From Nocardia veterana NBRC 100344 (GTDB lineage: Bacteria > Actinomycetota > Actinomycetes > Mycobacteriales > Mycobacteriaceae), in the NCBI RefSeq assembly GCF_000308855.1, contig NZ_BAGM01000095.1:1-64000 (forward strand): a stretch of 64,000 nt of DNA, read 5' to 3'. Position numbers and translations under genes: made by a program. Shown here piece after piece: positions 25,645-36,134 of this stretch. The notes beneath the pieces are model-generated. The model saw nothing but the letters and a program-made list of their open reading frames with translations. It made no database searches and was not told where the DNA came from. The stretch's first letter is position 1. Every line of letters starts with the position of its first letter.

Positions 25645-27486
25645 ATGCCACCGCTTCGCTCACGCACCACCACCGCCGGACGCAATGCCGCAGGCGCACG
25701 CGCACTCTGGCGGGCGACCGGTCTCACCGACTCCGATTTCGGTAAGCCGATCGTCGCGATCGCGAACTCCTACACCCAGTTCGTGCCCGGCCACGTGCAT
25801 CTGAAGGATGTCGGCGAGATCGTCGCCGACGCGGTGCGCGCCGCCGGTGGTGCGCCGCGCGAATTCCACACCATCGCCGTCGACGACGGTATCGCCATGG
25901 GTCACGGCGGCATGCTCTACTCGCTGCCCAGCCGCGAGATCATCGCGGACTCGGTCGAATACATGGTCAACGCGCACACCGCCGACGCGCTGGTGTGCAT
26001 CTCCAACTGCGACAAGATCACGCCCGGCATGCTCAATGCGGCCATGCGCCTCAACATTCCGACCGTCTTCGTCTCGGGCGGTCCGATGGAGGCCGGTAAG
26101 GCCGTGGTCGTCGGCGGTGTGGCGCAGGCGCCGACCGATCTGATCACCGCCATCGCCGCCAGCGCCTCGAACGAGGTCACCGACGAGGGACTGGCCGAGG
26201 TGGAGCGCAGCGCCTGCCCGACCTGCGGCTCCTGTTCGGGCATGTTCACCGCGAATTCGATGAACTGCCTCACCGAGGCATTGGGTCTCGCACTCCCCGG
26301 CAACGGATCCACCCTCGCCACCCATGCCGCCCGGCGCGCGCTGTTCGAGCGGGCCGGCACCACCGTCGTCGAGATCGCCAACCGGTGGTACCGCGAGGAC
26401 GACGACTCCGTGCTGCCGCGAAACGTGGCCAATGCCAAGGCCTTCCGCAACGCGATGGCCCTCGACGTCGCCATGGGCGGGTCCACCAACACCGTGCTGC
26501 ACACCCTCGCCGCCGCACAGGAAGGCGAGATCGACTTCGACCTCGACACCATCGACGAGATCTCCCGTCGCGTTCCGTGTCTGTCGAAGGTCGCCCCGAA
26601 CTCCGACTACCACATGGAGGATGTGCACCGCGCCGGTGGTATCCCCGCCATCCTGGGCGAACTGCGCCGCGGCGGACTGCTGGAAACCGATGTCACCACC
26701 GTGCACACCGCCACCCTCGACGAGTGGCTCGACACCTGGGACATCCGCTCCGGCAAGGCATCCGACGAAGCGATCGAACTGTTCCACGCCGCGCCGGGCG
26801 GCGTGCGGACCACCGTGCCGTTCTCCACCGAGAACCGCTGGTCCTCGCTGGACACCGATGCCGAGAACGGCTGCATCCGCGATATCGCGCACGCCTACAC
26901 CGTCGAGGGCGGGCTCTGTGTGCTCAAGGGCAACATCGCTCCCGACGGCGCCATCCTGAAAACGGCGGGCATCGACGAGGATCTGTTCACCTTCGAAGGG
27001 CCGGCCGTGGTGCTGGAGTCCCAGGAGGACGCCGTCTCGGCGATTCTCGGCAAGAAGATCACCCCCGGCGACGTCGTCGTCATCCGGTACGAGGGGCCCG
27101 CCGGCGGACCCGGTATGCAGGAGATGCTGCATCCCACCTCGTTCCTGAAGGGCCTCGGCCTCGGCAAGGTGTGCGCGCTCATCACCGACGGCCGCTTCTC
27201 CGGCGGCACCTCGGGCCTGTCGATCGGCCACATCTCCCCCGAGGCGGCCAGCGGTGGCGCCATCGGCCTGATCGAGGACGGCGACCGCATCCGCATCGAC
27301 GTGCACACGCGCGCGCTGGAACTGCTGGTCGACGACGAGGTGCTGGCCGAGCGCCGCGCCAAGATGGAGGCGCGGGAGCGGCCGTGGCAACCGGTCAACC
27401 GCGACCGGCCGATCACCACCGCCCTGCGCGCGTACGCCGCACTGGCGACCTCCGCCGACAAGGGCGCCGTCCGGCGCGTGCCCTGA
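25645..27486 (+). CDS. ilvD: Dihydroxy-acid dehydratase
   Basis: A 613-residue IlvD of usual length. The iron-sulfur cysteines are in [11 protein letters not shown] and [29 protein letters not shown] and [15 protein letters not shown] are the conserved substrate and Mg2+ loops. It dehydrates dihydroxy acids to 2-keto acids, the third common step of Val/Ile synthesis. GAGGA lies 9 nt before the ATG. It is not in the ilvBNC operon but just across cfp6 on the other strand. In M. tuberculosis ilvD is elsewhere on the chromosome, so this placement gathers the pathway. A strong terminator follows. Confidence 0.97.
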   Translation: MPPLRSRTTTAGRNAAGARALWRATGLTDSDFGKPIVAIANSYTQFVPGHVHLKDVGEIVADAVRAAGGAPREFHTIAVDDGIAMGHGGMLYSLPSREIIADSVEYMVNAHTADALVCISNCDKITPGMLNAAMRLNIPTVFVSGGPMEAGKAVVVGGVAQAPTDLITAIAASASNEVTDEGLAEVERSACPTCGSCSGMFTANSMNCLTEALGLALPGNGSTLATHAARRALFERAGTTVVEIANRWYREDDDSVLPRNVANAKAFRNAMALDVAMGGSTNTVLHTLAAAQEGEIDFDLDTIDEISRRVPCLSKVAPNSDYHMEDVHRAGGIPAILGELRRGGLLETDVTTVHTATLDEWLDTWDIRSGKASDEAIELFHAAPGGVRTTVPFSTENRWSSLDTDAENGCIRDIAHAYTVEGGLCVLKGNIAPDGAILKTAGIDEDLFTFEGPAVVLESQEDAVSAILGKKITPGDVVVIRYEGPAGGPGMQEMLHPTSFLKGLGLGKVCALITDGRFSGGTSGLSIGHISPEAASGGAIGLIEDGDRIRIDVHTRALELLVDDEVLAERRAKMEARERPWQPVNRDRPITTALRAYAALATSADKGAVRRVP

Positions 27487-27502
27487 GCAGCGTGTCGAGA
27501 GT

Positions 27503-27534
27503 GGTCGAGGGCGGGCGGTGGCCCGCCCTCGACC
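27503..27534 (+). terminator. Terminator of ilvD
   Basis: Perfect 14-bp arms (27503-27516 and 27521-27534) around a GGTG loop, followed by GTTT, 16 bp after the stop codon. Confidence 0.85.
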
Positions 27535-27752
27535 GTTTCGCAGCCACTGGTCGACGGTAACGAACAGGTGCCGGGCCGGGTTCCCGGACCGGCGTGCAAT
27601 GCGCAGGCCCACAAGGATTTCGGCTTCCCGTCAGCGGTGAGTCGGCCATCCGCGGCCGGACATACGATGCGCATTGTTCACGCCGCGGCACGACAGGGCC
27701 TCCCGTCCGAGGATGGCTGTCGGCTGCCTGCAGTCGCCAGAAGGAACCCACC

Positions 27753-28874
27753 ATGACCAGATATGCACATTTCGTCGGTAGCCTGCCCGAAGCCCTGCTG
27801 ACCAGCGATCGAGATGTCCTGGCGTGGTTCGCAGACCGGAGCGACGGCTGGCCCCTCACCGCGGTACCGCGCGATCTCGATGCCGGCTGGGTCGTCGCGT
27901 ATCTGCGAGACCTCGAAACTCGGGACGCCTTCGAGGTCGTCCGCTCCGGCGACTACGCCGACTACAGCGATATGCGCGGCTACGGCGTGCGGCCCGGCCA
28001 CATCCTCGAGCCGGAGGATGTGGCGATGCGCCGGGTCGAGCGGATCGGCGAGATCGTCTCCGAATTCGAAACGCTGCAGCGCAGCCGACCCGAGCTGGCG
28101 GATAAGCGAGTTCAGATCAGCCAGCCCAACCCGCTGGATATCGCCCTGTTCGTATTCGCCGGGTCCGCGGTCGCCCAAGGCCTGCCCGTCGGGCCCGCGG
28201 TCCGCAACCTCGGCGTGGTTCGCACCGCGCTTCGATACCTACCCGTATTCACCGAGGCCGTCCTGCGGGAGATGGCCGAGGTGACCGCGCGATACGGGGA
28301 TCGTGTTGTCTGGCAGGTGGAATCACCGATTGCCACCCTCGGCATGGTCAAGGCCGAACAACTGCGGGCGCAGTGGGCACTGGGTCCGCTGCTGGCACGC
28401 CAGCTCGCCGGATTCCTGGTCCGCGCCCACGAGATCGGCGCGGCGACCACCCTGCACCTGTGCTACGGCGACCACAAGCACCAGAATCTGCTGGCCCCTC
28501 GCAGCCTCGCGCCGGCGGTGAAGCTGCTCGGCCACGTCTCCGGGCTGCTGGGCACCCGTGGGGTGCCACTGCCGACCGTCCATGTCCCGTGCGCCTACGG
28601 CGCCGATCCGGCGCCGTCCGCGCCGTCGTTCTACCGTCCGTTGGCAGGTTTGGACCCGGCCTGGCAGCTGATCGCCGGCGTGGTGTCTCCCGATGATGTC
28701 GACGGCAGCATCCGCGCGCTGACCCTGTTCGAAGAGGCGTCGCGCCGGACCGCATACGGTGTGGCCACCGCCTGTGGGCTCGGCCGGCGAACCGTCGACG
28801 ACGCCCGCGCCGCGGCCGCCGCCACGATCACCGTCGCCCGGGCCGGCGTCGGTGCGCTCGCCGACCAGAGCTGA
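27753..28874 (+). CDS. MetE/UROD-like TIM-barrel protein of unknown function
   Basis: About 373 residues. It begins with FVGSLPEALLT, like the FPR/VGSxP start of B12-independent methionine synthase barrels. ISQPNPLDIALFVFAG, VVWQVESP and TLHLCYGDHKHQN (an H-x-C motif in the place of a MetE zinc-ligand strand) and VATACGLGRRTVDDA (the C of the last strand) follow the MetE C-domain order. This suggests a methyltransferase-type barrel, but the match is weak and by eye only. ATG at 27753 has AGAAGGA 7 nt upstream; the frame is open for 53 codons before it without support. There are no operon partners. Confidence 0.55.
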   Translation: MTRYAHFVGSLPEALLTSDRDVLAWFADRSDGWPLTAVPRDLDAGWVVAYLRDLETRDAFEVVRSGDYADYSDMRGYGVRPGHILEPEDVAMRRVERIGEIVSEFETLQRSRPELADKRVQISQPNPLDIALFVFAGSAVAQGLPVGPAVRNLGVVRTALRYLPVFTEAVLREMAEVTARYGDRVVWQVESPIATLGMVKAEQLRAQWALGPLLARQLAGFLVRAHEIGAATTLHLCYGDHKHQNLLAPRSLAPAVKLLGHVSGLLGTRGVPLPTVHVPCAYGADPAPSAPSFYRPLAGLDPAWQLIAGVVSPDDVDGSIRALTLFEEASRRTAYGVATACGLGRRTVDDARAAAAATITVARAGVGALADQS

Positions 28875-28945
28875 CGCGGCCGCGAATCACCGGGGCAGGT
28901 GGCGGCGGGGCACCGGAGTTGTGCTTCGCCGCCCCCTGCCGGACG

Positions 28946-29848
28946 CTAGAAGATCCCCACGAACGGGTTGCCGCCGTGCAGGAAGATCCAGCCGGCGGCG
29001 GCCGCCGCGAGCGCCAGGATCAGGCATACGAACGAGCCCCACGACGGCCGAACCGCCCAGCCGCGATTGCGATCGAAGGACAGGCGACCGGGGCCGGTGA
29101 GAATCAACGATGCCGCGGCACCGGCGAGGATCGACTCCAATTCGACCGGCCTGTACTGGAAGTCGGGGGCCATCCCCTGCTTCCACAGCCAGGCGGTCGA
29201 AATGGAGGCCAGAACCGCACCGGCCGCGAGCGGGGTGGCCAGGCCGAGAATGATCAACGCGCCGCCGCCGACCTCGGAGACGGTGAGCATCGCGGTGGAC
29301 AGCTCGATATGTTTCCAGCCGCCGTGCTCGAGCATCTGCCGGGTGCCGTCCAGGCCCGGTCCGTGAAACCAACCCGCCAGCTTCTGCAGGCCGTGGTAGA
29401 GAAACGTCAGCCCGACGGTCAACCGCAGGCCGAGCAGACCCAGTTCCGTTGTGCCACGCCGGCATTCACGCGGGCGGCGGCGCCGTTCGCCGTCGCCGTT
29501 GGTCGGCGCGGGCGGAATGCTGGCGAAGGCGTAGGTGGGCGCGTCGGCGGCCTCGCCCTCGGATACAGACGTCGGTTGCGGAGCCGGGTGGTCGGCGGCA
29601 TCCGCCGCTGCGGTGGCGCCGGCCGCCGGGGTGGCGGCTGCCGGAGTGGCGGCACCTGCCGCGGGTACCTCCGGTTCCATGCCGAGATCGTCCTCGGTCC
29701 GTGGAACGTCTTTGCCCACAGCGGGTTTCACCGAGGGGAATTCGCCGGTCGGGTTGTCGTAGGGGCTGCCTGCCGACGATCCGGATGGACCGTCGGACGA
29801 GCCCGACGACTGGTGCGATTCCGGTGGTTGATTCGGCTTGTCCGTCAC
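28946..29848 (-). CDS. DoxX family membrane protein (Rv3005c-like)
   Basis: About 300 residues. The first ~130 are a low-complexity Pro/Ser/Ala/acidic cytoplasmic segment. The rest is a four-helix DoxX domain (LGLLGLRLTVGLTFLYHGLQKLAGWF...VGGGALIILGLATPLAAGAVLASISTAWLW...). In M. tuberculosis the DoxX protein Rv3005c works with the superoxide dismutase/thiol-oxidoreductase membrane complex and lies next to lppZ, as here. The start is uncertain: GTG at 29848 or 29854 close behind a TACTCT -10-like box, and an open frame reaches 29911. It is divergent from the LppZ-like gene. Confidence 0.85.
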   Translation of the reverse strand: MTDKPNQPPESHQSSGSSDGPSGSSAGSPYDNPTGEFPSVKPAVGKDVPRTEDDLGMEPEVPAAGAATPAAATPAAGATAAADAADHPAPQPTSVSEGEAADAPTYAFASIPPAPTNGDGERRRRPRECRRGTTELGLLGLRLTVGLTFLYHGLQKLAGWFHGPGLDGTRQMLEHGGWKHIELSTAMLTVSEVGGGALIILGLATPLAAGAVLASISTAWLWKQGMAPDFQYRPVELESILAGAAASLILTGPGRLSFDRNRGWAVRPSWGSFVCLILALAAAAAGWIFLHGGNPFVGIF

Positions 29849-30039
29849 GGGCACAGAGTATGACGCGAAACGGGCGCGCACGTGATCCCTTCCCGGCGTG
29901 TCAGCCGCCACCGGCCCGGTCGAGGCCGGGACCGCCGAGTGCGCCGCGGTCGAGTCGCACCGGAGTCACCGGGACGCCGGTCGGAGCGCGCATGGACCCC
30001 TGCGAGCGCGCGCGGCGGGATTTCCGTAACGTTTGGGCA

Positions 30040-31170
30040 ATGAGTGTGGTTGTCGTCGGCCGTGTCGCGTCGATCCTCGCCGTCACCGCCGGCTTGGTGG
30101 TCGGTTGTGCCCGCTTCGATGATTCCGCGTCCAAACCGTTCACTCCCGCACCCACCATCGAACCCGAGGGACAGGGTCCGACCAGCGAGCCGAAGACGCC
30201 GCCGCCCACCGGGCAGCGGCCGACAGGTCCGTGTATCGATCCGGATCCGGCGGTGGTGGTGTCGTGTCTGGACACCACGGGCGGGCTGACGGTCCTGCCC
30301 GACGGTCAGCAGGCGCTGGTCACCGAACGCACCACCGGCCGGCTCCTGAAGGTCACCGCGGTCGATCCCAGCCAGGCGCCACCGCCGCCGCTCGAGGTGG
30401 CGCGGGTCGACGTGGACGCGACCGGTGACGGCGGCCTCAGCGATGTCGCGCTGTCCCCGAGCTACGGCGAGGACGGCCTGATCTACGCCTACATCACCAC
30501 CGCCTCGGACAACCGCGTGGTCCGCATCGGCGCCGGCGGTGAGCCGAAGCCGATCCTGACCGGAATCCCGAAGGGCGCGAACGGGAATCACGGCTCCCTC
30601 GCCTTCGTCACGCCGACCAGACTGGCGGTGCTGACCGGCGATGCCGGCAATCCGGGAGCCGCGAACGACCCCGGCTCGCTCGCGGGCAAACTGCTCGAGA
30701 TCGACGATCCGGCGCCCGGCAATGCCAATCCGAAGGTGGTGGCGTCCGGCGTCGGCAGCGCCGGCGGGGTGTGCCCCGACCACAAGGACACCATCTGGTT
30801 CACCGACCGCACCGCCACCGAGGACCGGTTGCAGCGGCTGGGCCCCGACGGGACCGTGAGCACCGCCTGGACCTGGCCCGACAAGCCGGGTGCCGGTGGT
30901 TGTGCGGCCGCCGTGGACGGTGTGGCGATCGCGATGTCGGGCGCCAAGGCGCTGGCCTTCGCGGATGCCGATCCCAACACGCACGCCGTGACGACCGCGC
31001 CGACCATGGTCGCGCAGGACAAGTACGGATCGCTCGGCGGCGCCACGCTGGGCGGCGACGGCAACGTCTGGGTCGGCACGGTCAACAAACCGGCCGCCCC
31101 CGGGCCGCTGGACGACCGGATCGTCCGCATTCCGCCGCCGAAGGGTGGCGCCGGCGGCGGACCGGACTGA
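30040..31170 (+). CDS. lppZ: LppZ-like lipoprotein, glucose/sorbosone dehydrogenase fold
   Basis: A 376-residue exported lipoprotein: signal peptide with lipobox LVVGC (Cys about residue 23), a Pro-rich linker (residues 30-65), then a six-bladed β-propeller of the PQQ-dependent sugar dehydrogenase-like type (GGLTVLPDGQQALVTERTTGRLLKV, GDGGLSDVALSPSYGEDGLIYAYIT, GNHGSLAFVTPTRLAVLTGDAGNPGAANDPGSLAGKLLEID). It corresponds by place and layout to M. tuberculosis LppZ (Rv3006). No PQQ-biosynthesis gene is near and activity is unproven. TAACGT at 30027-30032 lies 7 nt before the ATG, so the mRNA is probably leaderless. Confidence 0.85.
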   Translation: MSVVVVGRVASILAVTAGLVVGCARFDDSASKPFTPAPTIEPEGQGPTSEPKTPPPTGQRPTGPCIDPDPAVVVSCLDTTGGLTVLPDGQQALVTERTTGRLLKVTAVDPSQAPPPPLEVARVDVDATGDGGLSDVALSPSYGEDGLIYAYITTASDNRVVRIGAGGEPKPILTGIPKGANGNHGSLAFVTPTRLAVLTGDAGNPGAANDPGSLAGKLLEIDDPAPGNANPKVVASGVGSAGGVCPDHKDTIWFTDRTATEDRLQRLGPDGTVSTAWTWPDKPGAGGCAAAVDGVAIAMSGAKALAFADADPNTHAVTTAPTMVAQDKYGSLGGATLGGDGNVWVGTVNKPAAPGPLDDRIVRIPPPKGGAGGGPD

Positions 31171-31188
31171 TCCGATTCCGGCCGGACA

Positions 31189-31225
31189 CCGCGAAGGCCC
31201 GGTCCTTGGGACCGGGCCTTCGCGG
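31189..31225. terminator. Bidirectional terminator between lppZ and gatB
   Basis: Perfect 17-bp arms (31189-31205 and 31209-31225) with a 3-nt loop between two converging genes. It probably ends both transcripts. Confidence 0.85.
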
Positions 31226-31261
31226 TTCGGGCTCGTCGTTCGGGCCGGTAGGGTTCCGACG

Positions 31262-32779
31262 TCAGGCGGCGCCGCAGGCGGCCAGCACCAGTTCGCGCAC
31301 CCGGGCGGCGTCGGCCTGGCCGCGGGTGGCCTTCATGACGTCACCGACGATCTTGCCCGCGGCCTGGACCTTGCCGGAGCGGATCTTGTCGGCGATATCG
31401 GGGTTCGCGGCGAGAGCCTTGTCGACCTCGGCCTGCAGGGCGGAATCGTCGGAGACCATGCCGAGGCCCTTGGCTTCGACGATCTGCCCCGGATCGCCCT
31501 CACCGGCCAGGACGAAGTCGACCACCTGCCGGGCGACCTTCGAGTTGATCGTCTTGGCGTCGACCAGCGCGACCACCTCGGCGACCTGCTTCGGGGTGAT
31601 CGGCAGATCCTCGAGCGCGACCTCCCGCTCCTTGGCCTGCTCGGTGAGGTAGTTGACCCACCAGGCGCGGGCGGCGTCGACCGAGGTGCCGGCATCGACG
31701 GTGGCGATGATCAGGTCCAGTGCACCGGCATTGATCAGATCGCGGAACACCTCGTCGGACAGGCCCCACTCGGCCTGGATACGGGCGCGGCGCAGCCACG
31801 GATACTCCGGGATGGTGCCGCGCAGCTCCTCGACCCACTCGGCGTCGGGGGCGATCGGCTCCAGGTCCGGCTCCGGGAAGTAGCGGTAGTCTTCCGCGGT
31901 CTCCTTGACGCGGCCCGGTGAGGTGGAGCCGTCGCCCTCGTGGAAGTGGCGGGTCTCCTGGATCACGGTGCCGCCGGAACTGAGTACCGCGCCCTGGCGG
32001 CGCATCTCGTAGCGCACCGCGACCTCGACGCTACGCAGCGAGTTGACGTTCTTGGTTTCGGTCCGGGTGCCGAATTCCGTTGCGCCCTTGGGCATCAGCG
32101 AGACATTGGCGTCGCAGCGCAGCGAACCCTGCTCCATCTTGACATCGGAGACGCCGAGCGCCTTCAACAGGTCACGCAGCGCGGTCACGTACGCACGGGC
32201 CACCTCGGGTGCGCGTTCGCCGGCCCCGGTGATCGGCTTGGTGACGATCTCGATGAGCGGCACGCCGGCCCGGTTGTAGTCCAGCAGCGAATGACTCGCG
32301 CCGTGGATGCGGCCGGTGGCGCCGCCCACGTGCAGGGACTTACCGGTGTCCTCCTCCATGTGGGCGCGTTCGATGTCGACCCGGAAGGTGGAGCCGTCGT
32401 CGAGCAGCACATCGAGGTAGCCGTCGGTGGCGATCGGCTCGTCGTACTGACTGATCTGGTAGTTCTTCGGCTGATCCGGGTAGAAGTAGTTCTTCCGCGC
32501 GAACCGGCCCCACGGCGTGATCGAGCAGTTCAGCGCCAATCCGATGCGGATCGCCGACTCCACGGCCTTCTGGTTGACCACCGGCAGCGAACCCGGCAGG
32601 CCGAGGCAGACCGGGCACACCTGGGTGTTCGGCTCGGCACCGAAGGCCGTCGGGCACCCGCAGAACATCTTGGTTTCGGTGCCCAGTTCGACGTGCACCT
32701 CCATGCCCAGCACCGGCTCGTACCGGTCGATGACATCGGCATAGTCCATCAAGTCCACCGTGGGTGCAGTCATGTCCAT
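31262..32779 (-). CDS. gatB: Asp-tRNA(Asn)/Glu-tRNA(Gln) amidotransferase subunit B
   Basis: About 505 residues, normal for GatB. The N-terminal kinase-like cradle is clear: [28 protein letters not shown] with the C-x-C / CPVC zinc site, [25 protein letters not shown], and [19 protein letters not shown]. The C-terminal helical and YqeY-like domain (from about residue 355) binds tRNA. GatB phosphorylates Glu- or Asp-tRNA and GatA supplies ammonia. The start is between ATG 32779 and ATG 32773, both just behind a TACATA -10-like box (32790-32785). gatA and gatC are encoded together 20 kb away, as in M. tuberculosis. Confidence 0.96.
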   Translation of the reverse strand: MDMTAPTVDLMDYADVIDRYEPVLGMEVHVELGTETKMFCGCPTAFGAEPNTQVCPVCLGLPGSLPVVNQKAVESAIRIGLALNCSITPWGRFARKNYFYPDQPKNYQISQYDEPIATDGYLDVLLDDGSTFRVDIERAHMEEDTGKSLHVGGATGRIHGASHSLLDYNRAGVPLIEIVTKPITGAGERAPEVARAYVTALRDLLKALGVSDVKMEQGSLRCDANVSLMPKGATEFGTRTETKNVNSLRSVEVAVRYEMRRQGAVLSSGGTVIQETRHFHEGDGSTSPGRVKETAEDYRYFPEPDLEPIAPDAEWVEELRGTIPEYPWLRRARIQAEWGLSDEVFRDLINAGALDLIIATVDAGTSVDAARAWWVNYLTEQAKEREVALEDLPITPKQVAEVVALVDAKTINSKVARQVVDFVLAGEGDPGQIVEAKGLGMVSDDSALQAEVDKALAANPDIADKIRSGKVQAAGKIVGDVMKATRGQADAARVRELVLAACGAA

Positions 32780-32887
32780 CAGTTTATGTAAGGGCACCGA
32801 CGACGCTGCGCCGACCCGAGGCGTCCGGGCCCGCCGCCGGAGCAGCTCCACGCGCCCGGCTGCGTGGAGCTTCCCCTCCTCGCTCGA

Positions 32888-35380
32888 TCAGTCGACAGCG
32901 ATGGCCTCGACGATCGGCATGCGGGCCGCGCGCAGCGACGGCGGGATCGAGCCGAGCAGAGCCAGGACCAGCGCGGCGGCGGCGTAGACCAGCAGCAGGG
33001 GGTTCGGGCGGTAGACCACGTCGATGGTCATCGCGTGGCTCATCGCCGTGGTGGCCAGGTATTGGACGGCGGCGCCGACCGCCAAGCCGAGCAGCGCGCC
33101 GGTCACTCCGATCCCGGCGGCTTCGGTGAGGACCGTGCGCAGCAGGAATCGGCGGCTGGTGCCCATGGCACGCAGTACCCCGAGTTCGCGACGGCGTTCC
33201 AGGACCGACAGCATCAGCGTATTCAGCAGGGCCGCGGTCGACACCAACACCACGATCCACAGGATCGATCCGGCCAGCGACGTGCCCTGTCGCACCCCTT
33301 GCGATACCGCGGCCAGTGCCTGTGCACCGGTATCGACGTGCAGACCGGCCGGGACCACCGCGCGGATACCCGCGAGCACCCGATCCCGGTCGGCGCCCGG
33401 TTCGAAGCTCACGCCGAGAATCGTCTCCCCCGGCCGTTCGTACCACTGCCGCAGGACGTCGAGATCCATCAGCACGATGCCCGACAGCGCGGAGAAGTAC
33501 GGGATCACCTGCAGCACCCGTACCCGATGGATACCGGTCGGGGTGGGCAATTGCAGCTGGGTACCGGTCCCCGCGCCGAGCGAGCGCGCCACATCCCGCG
33601 ACAGCACGACGCCCTCGCCGGCCGTCATCCGGCGCAGCACCTCGGGTCCCAACTGTTCGAGCACGGAGGAACGAATATTGGCCTGGTAGGCCTGCAACAT
33701 CACCCGGGCGCTGCCCACGGTGGCGAAGGCCATCTGCGCCGAGCCCACATCGGCCACCCCCGGCACCTGCCGCACCTTCTCCTTCAGATCAGCCGGAAGC
33801 ACTGGGCCCGTAGGGAATTCGGCCAGCGAGGTGGGGCTGACGTAGGCGTCGCGCCGAGCCAGATCCGCGAACGAGTCGGTGGCCGAATCCACCAAGTTGC
33901 CCGATGCCCCGCCCATGGCAACCGTGGCGGTGACACCGATCATCACCGTCATCGCCGTCGCCCAGACGCGGCGCGGCGCCCGCTCGACGGTCGTGGCGCC
34001 GAACGCGCCCGGCGCGCCGAACAGCCGCGACACCCGGGCGGCCAACCGGACGATCGGGCCCATCGCGGCGAAACACACTCCGACCGCACCGGCGATGGAC
34101 AGCGAAATCGCCGCCAGCGAGCCCCGGCCCAGATCGGCCCGTGCGATGGAGACGGCGGCGGCGACCGCTGCGAGACCACCCACGAGCGCGCCCCAGCGCA
34201 GCCACGGCCCCACCGCATCCGCCTTGGACACCCCCACCGGCGCCAGCGCCTCGACCGGCTCCACCTTGTAGACCTGACGCGCCGCGATCGCGGCCGCCGC
34301 CACACTGGCGAGCACGCACGCCCCGATGGCGAACGGAATCGCGTACCCGGGGACCAGATATTCCGTGCGGGTCTCCACCGCCGCGACCATGGCCGACGGG
34401 ATGGTGTCGATCGATAGTCGCCCGGCGAAAATGCCGACGACGGAACCGATCGCCCCGCCGACGAGCCCGATGACAGCCGCTTCGACGAGCAGATCGCGCA
34501 CCATCGGCCCGCGTCGCCCGCCGATCGCACGCAACATCGACAGCATCGGACGACGTTGTGCGACCGCCATACTCATGGCGTTGTAGATCAGAAATCCCGA
34601 AACGATCAGAGCCGCAGCCGAAGCCATCGTCGTCGAGAACCGCACCAATTGAACAGCCCCGCTCGCCTGTGCGGTGCGCAGGCTCGGTTCGGCCACGACG
34701 GCACGCCCGTTCACGAGCGTGGTCAATGCCGAACGCAACTGCGCCACACCGGTTCCCGGCTTCGGCACGATCTGAATCGAATCGAGCATCCCCGCCCGCC
34801 CGGCGAGTCCCTGAGCGACCGGCAGGGTGGCGATCACGACATGACCGCTGTTGAGTTTGCGCGAGGTGGCGTCGTCGAGCACCCCGGCCACGGTGACCTG
34901 CCCGGCGCCGAGCGGGAACGACTCACCCTCGTGCCGGCCCAGTCCCGCGCCGACCAGAACACCGTCGGGCACGGTGAGCAGCTTCGCCGCCTGGGCGCTC
35001 ATCGCCGCATTCAGGTCGCTGCCCAATGCGGCCACCGAGGCGTCGGCTCCGATGAGCAGCGTGCGGTCGGCCGGGTTACCGATTCCGGTCCGGATCATCG
35101 GCACCGCGGCCCCGACCCCGGGCACCGCCCGCACTTGCGGCAGCAGGTCCTGCCCGAATCCGCTGTCGGTGATGCCGGAGATCTCGAGTTGGGCGTTACC
35201 GCCCAGCGCCGAGGTCAGCCGGTCCACCGAGCCGGTCACCGAGCCGGAGATGCTGAGCACCGCCACCAGCAGTCCCGCCGATACCGCCATGACCGCCATC
35301 GACATGGCGGTGCGGCCCTTATGGGTGAACAGCTCTCCGATATTGAACAGCCGCAACCGATCCCAGCCGGCCGTGATCAC
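32888..35380 (-). CDS. ABC transporter permease, FtsX/MacB type
   Basis: An 830-residue double-length permease. An N-terminal membrane helix (TAMSMAVMAVSAGLLVAVLSISGSV) precedes a large periplasmic-type domain, then a FtsX helical bundle (about residues 255-385). A second helix pair and extracytoplasmic domain follow, and a second FtsX bundle near the end (GTSLAGSILWIVVLVSTAALLNTLMLSVLERRRELGVLRAMG). The duplicated ERRRELGVLRAMG/RRPMLSMLRAIGG couplers contact the ATPase. Such exporters move lipids, lipoproteins or peptides, or transmit force to the wall, rather than importing solutes. It overlaps the ATPase gene by 4 nt. Substrate unknown. Confidence 0.88.
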   Translation of the reverse strand: MITAGWDRLRLFNIGELFTHKGRTAMSMAVMAVSAGLLVAVLSISGSVTGSVDRLTSALGGNAQLEISGITDSGFGQDLLPQVRAVPGVGAAVPMIRTGIGNPADRTLLIGADASVAALGSDLNAAMSAQAAKLLTVPDGVLVGAGLGRHEGESFPLGAGQVTVAGVLDDATSRKLNSGHVVIATLPVAQGLAGRAGMLDSIQIVPKPGTGVAQLRSALTTLVNGRAVVAEPSLRTAQASGAVQLVRFSTTMASAAALIVSGFLIYNAMSMAVAQRRPMLSMLRAIGGRRGPMVRDLLVEAAVIGLVGGAIGSVVGIFAGRLSIDTIPSAMVAAVETRTEYLVPGYAIPFAIGACVLASVAAAAIAARQVYKVEPVEALAPVGVSKADAVGPWLRWGALVGGLAAVAAAVSIARADLGRGSLAAISLSIAGAVGVCFAAMGPIVRLAARVSRLFGAPGAFGATTVERAPRRVWATAMTVMIGVTATVAMGGASGNLVDSATDSFADLARRDAYVSPTSLAEFPTGPVLPADLKEKVRQVPGVADVGSAQMAFATVGSARVMLQAYQANIRSSVLEQLGPEVLRRMTAGEGVVLSRDVARSLGAGTGTQLQLPTPTGIHRVRVLQVIPYFSALSGIVLMDLDVLRQWYERPGETILGVSFEPGADRDRVLAGIRAVVPAGLHVDTGAQALAAVSQGVRQGTSLAGSILWIVVLVSTAALLNTLMLSVLERRRELGVLRAMGTSRRFLLRTVLTEAAGIGVTGALLGLAVGAAVQYLATTAMSHAMTIDVVYRPNPLLLVYAAAALVLALLGSIPPSLRAARMPIVEAIAVD

Positions 35381-36057
35381 GCGCGCACCACCTCGTCGGC
35401 GGCGATTCGTCCGTCCCGCAGGGTGATCACGCGGTCGCAGTAGTCGACCGCGCCCTGGTCGTGAGTCACCATCACCACCGAAGTGCCCGTTGCGGAGATC
35501 TCACCGAGCAGTTCCAGGATGGCGGCGCCGGTCCTGGAGTCCAGATTGCCGGTGGGCTCGTCGGCCAGGATCAGCGGTGGATCCATGATCAGCGCGCGGG
35601 CGACGGCCACCCGCTGCATCTGGCCGCCGGACAGTTCGGCGGGGCGATGTTCGGCGCGATCGGCCAGGCCCACCCGGGCGAGCAGTTCCAGCGCCCGGGG
35701 TTTGGCCTTGCGTAATCCGGTGCCGTCCAGCAGTTTCGGGACCGCGACGTTCTCCCAGGCCGACAGCGTCGGCAGCAGATTGAAGAATTGGAAGACGAAG
35801 CCGACTCGGTGGCGGCGGAATTCGGACTGCCGGGTGTCGTCGAGGGAGCCGATCTCCGCGCCGCGGAAGGTGATGGAACCGGAGTCGGGCGAGTCCAGCG
35901 CGCCGAGCAGATGCAGCAGAGTGCTCTTGCCGGAGCCGGAGGGGCCGATGACGGCGGTGAATTCCCCTGTCTCGACACGCAGGCAGATGTGGTCGAGAGC
36001 GCGGACCCGCTGTTCACCCACCCGGTATTCCTTGACGACGTCGGTCAATTCCAACAT
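35377..36057 (-). CDS. ABC transporter ATP-binding protein, MacB/LolD type
   Basis: A 226-residue ATPase. Walker A is IGPSGSGKSTLLHLL (about 39-53), the signature is LSGGQMQRVAVARAL, Walker B is LILADEPTGNLDS, and the switch His is in VMVTHDQ. The LLHLLGALDSPDSGSI and ADEPTGNLDS segments are those of the MacB/LolD subfamily. ATG at 36057 is preceded by GAAAGGGG; an upstream open frame to 36513 is noise. Translation is coupled to the FtsX-type permease by a 4-nt overlap, so the two form one exporter. Confidence 0.92.
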   Translation of the reverse strand: MLELTDVVKEYRVGEQRVRALDHICLRVETGEFTAVIGPSGSGKSTLLHLLGALDSPDSGSITFRGAEIGSLDDTRQSEFRRHRVGFVFQFFNLLPTLSAWENVAVPKLLDGTGLRKAKPRALELLARVGLADRAEHRPAELSGGQMQRVAVARALIMDPPLILADEPTGNLDSRTGAAILELLGEISATGTSVVMVTHDQGAVDYCDRVITLRDGRIAADEVVRA

Positions 36058-36134
36058 GACGGTCGCCCCACCCCTTTCTGCTGACGGTTGCCGTGGCTCG
36101 CGAATTCCGCGGTGCCGCAACCGGTTCGAGTCGG

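Noticed and set aside
25275..25745. 156-codon ORF upstream of and into ilvD
   Set aside because: Pro/Arg/Thr-rich, ends inside ilvD in another frame, no start signal.
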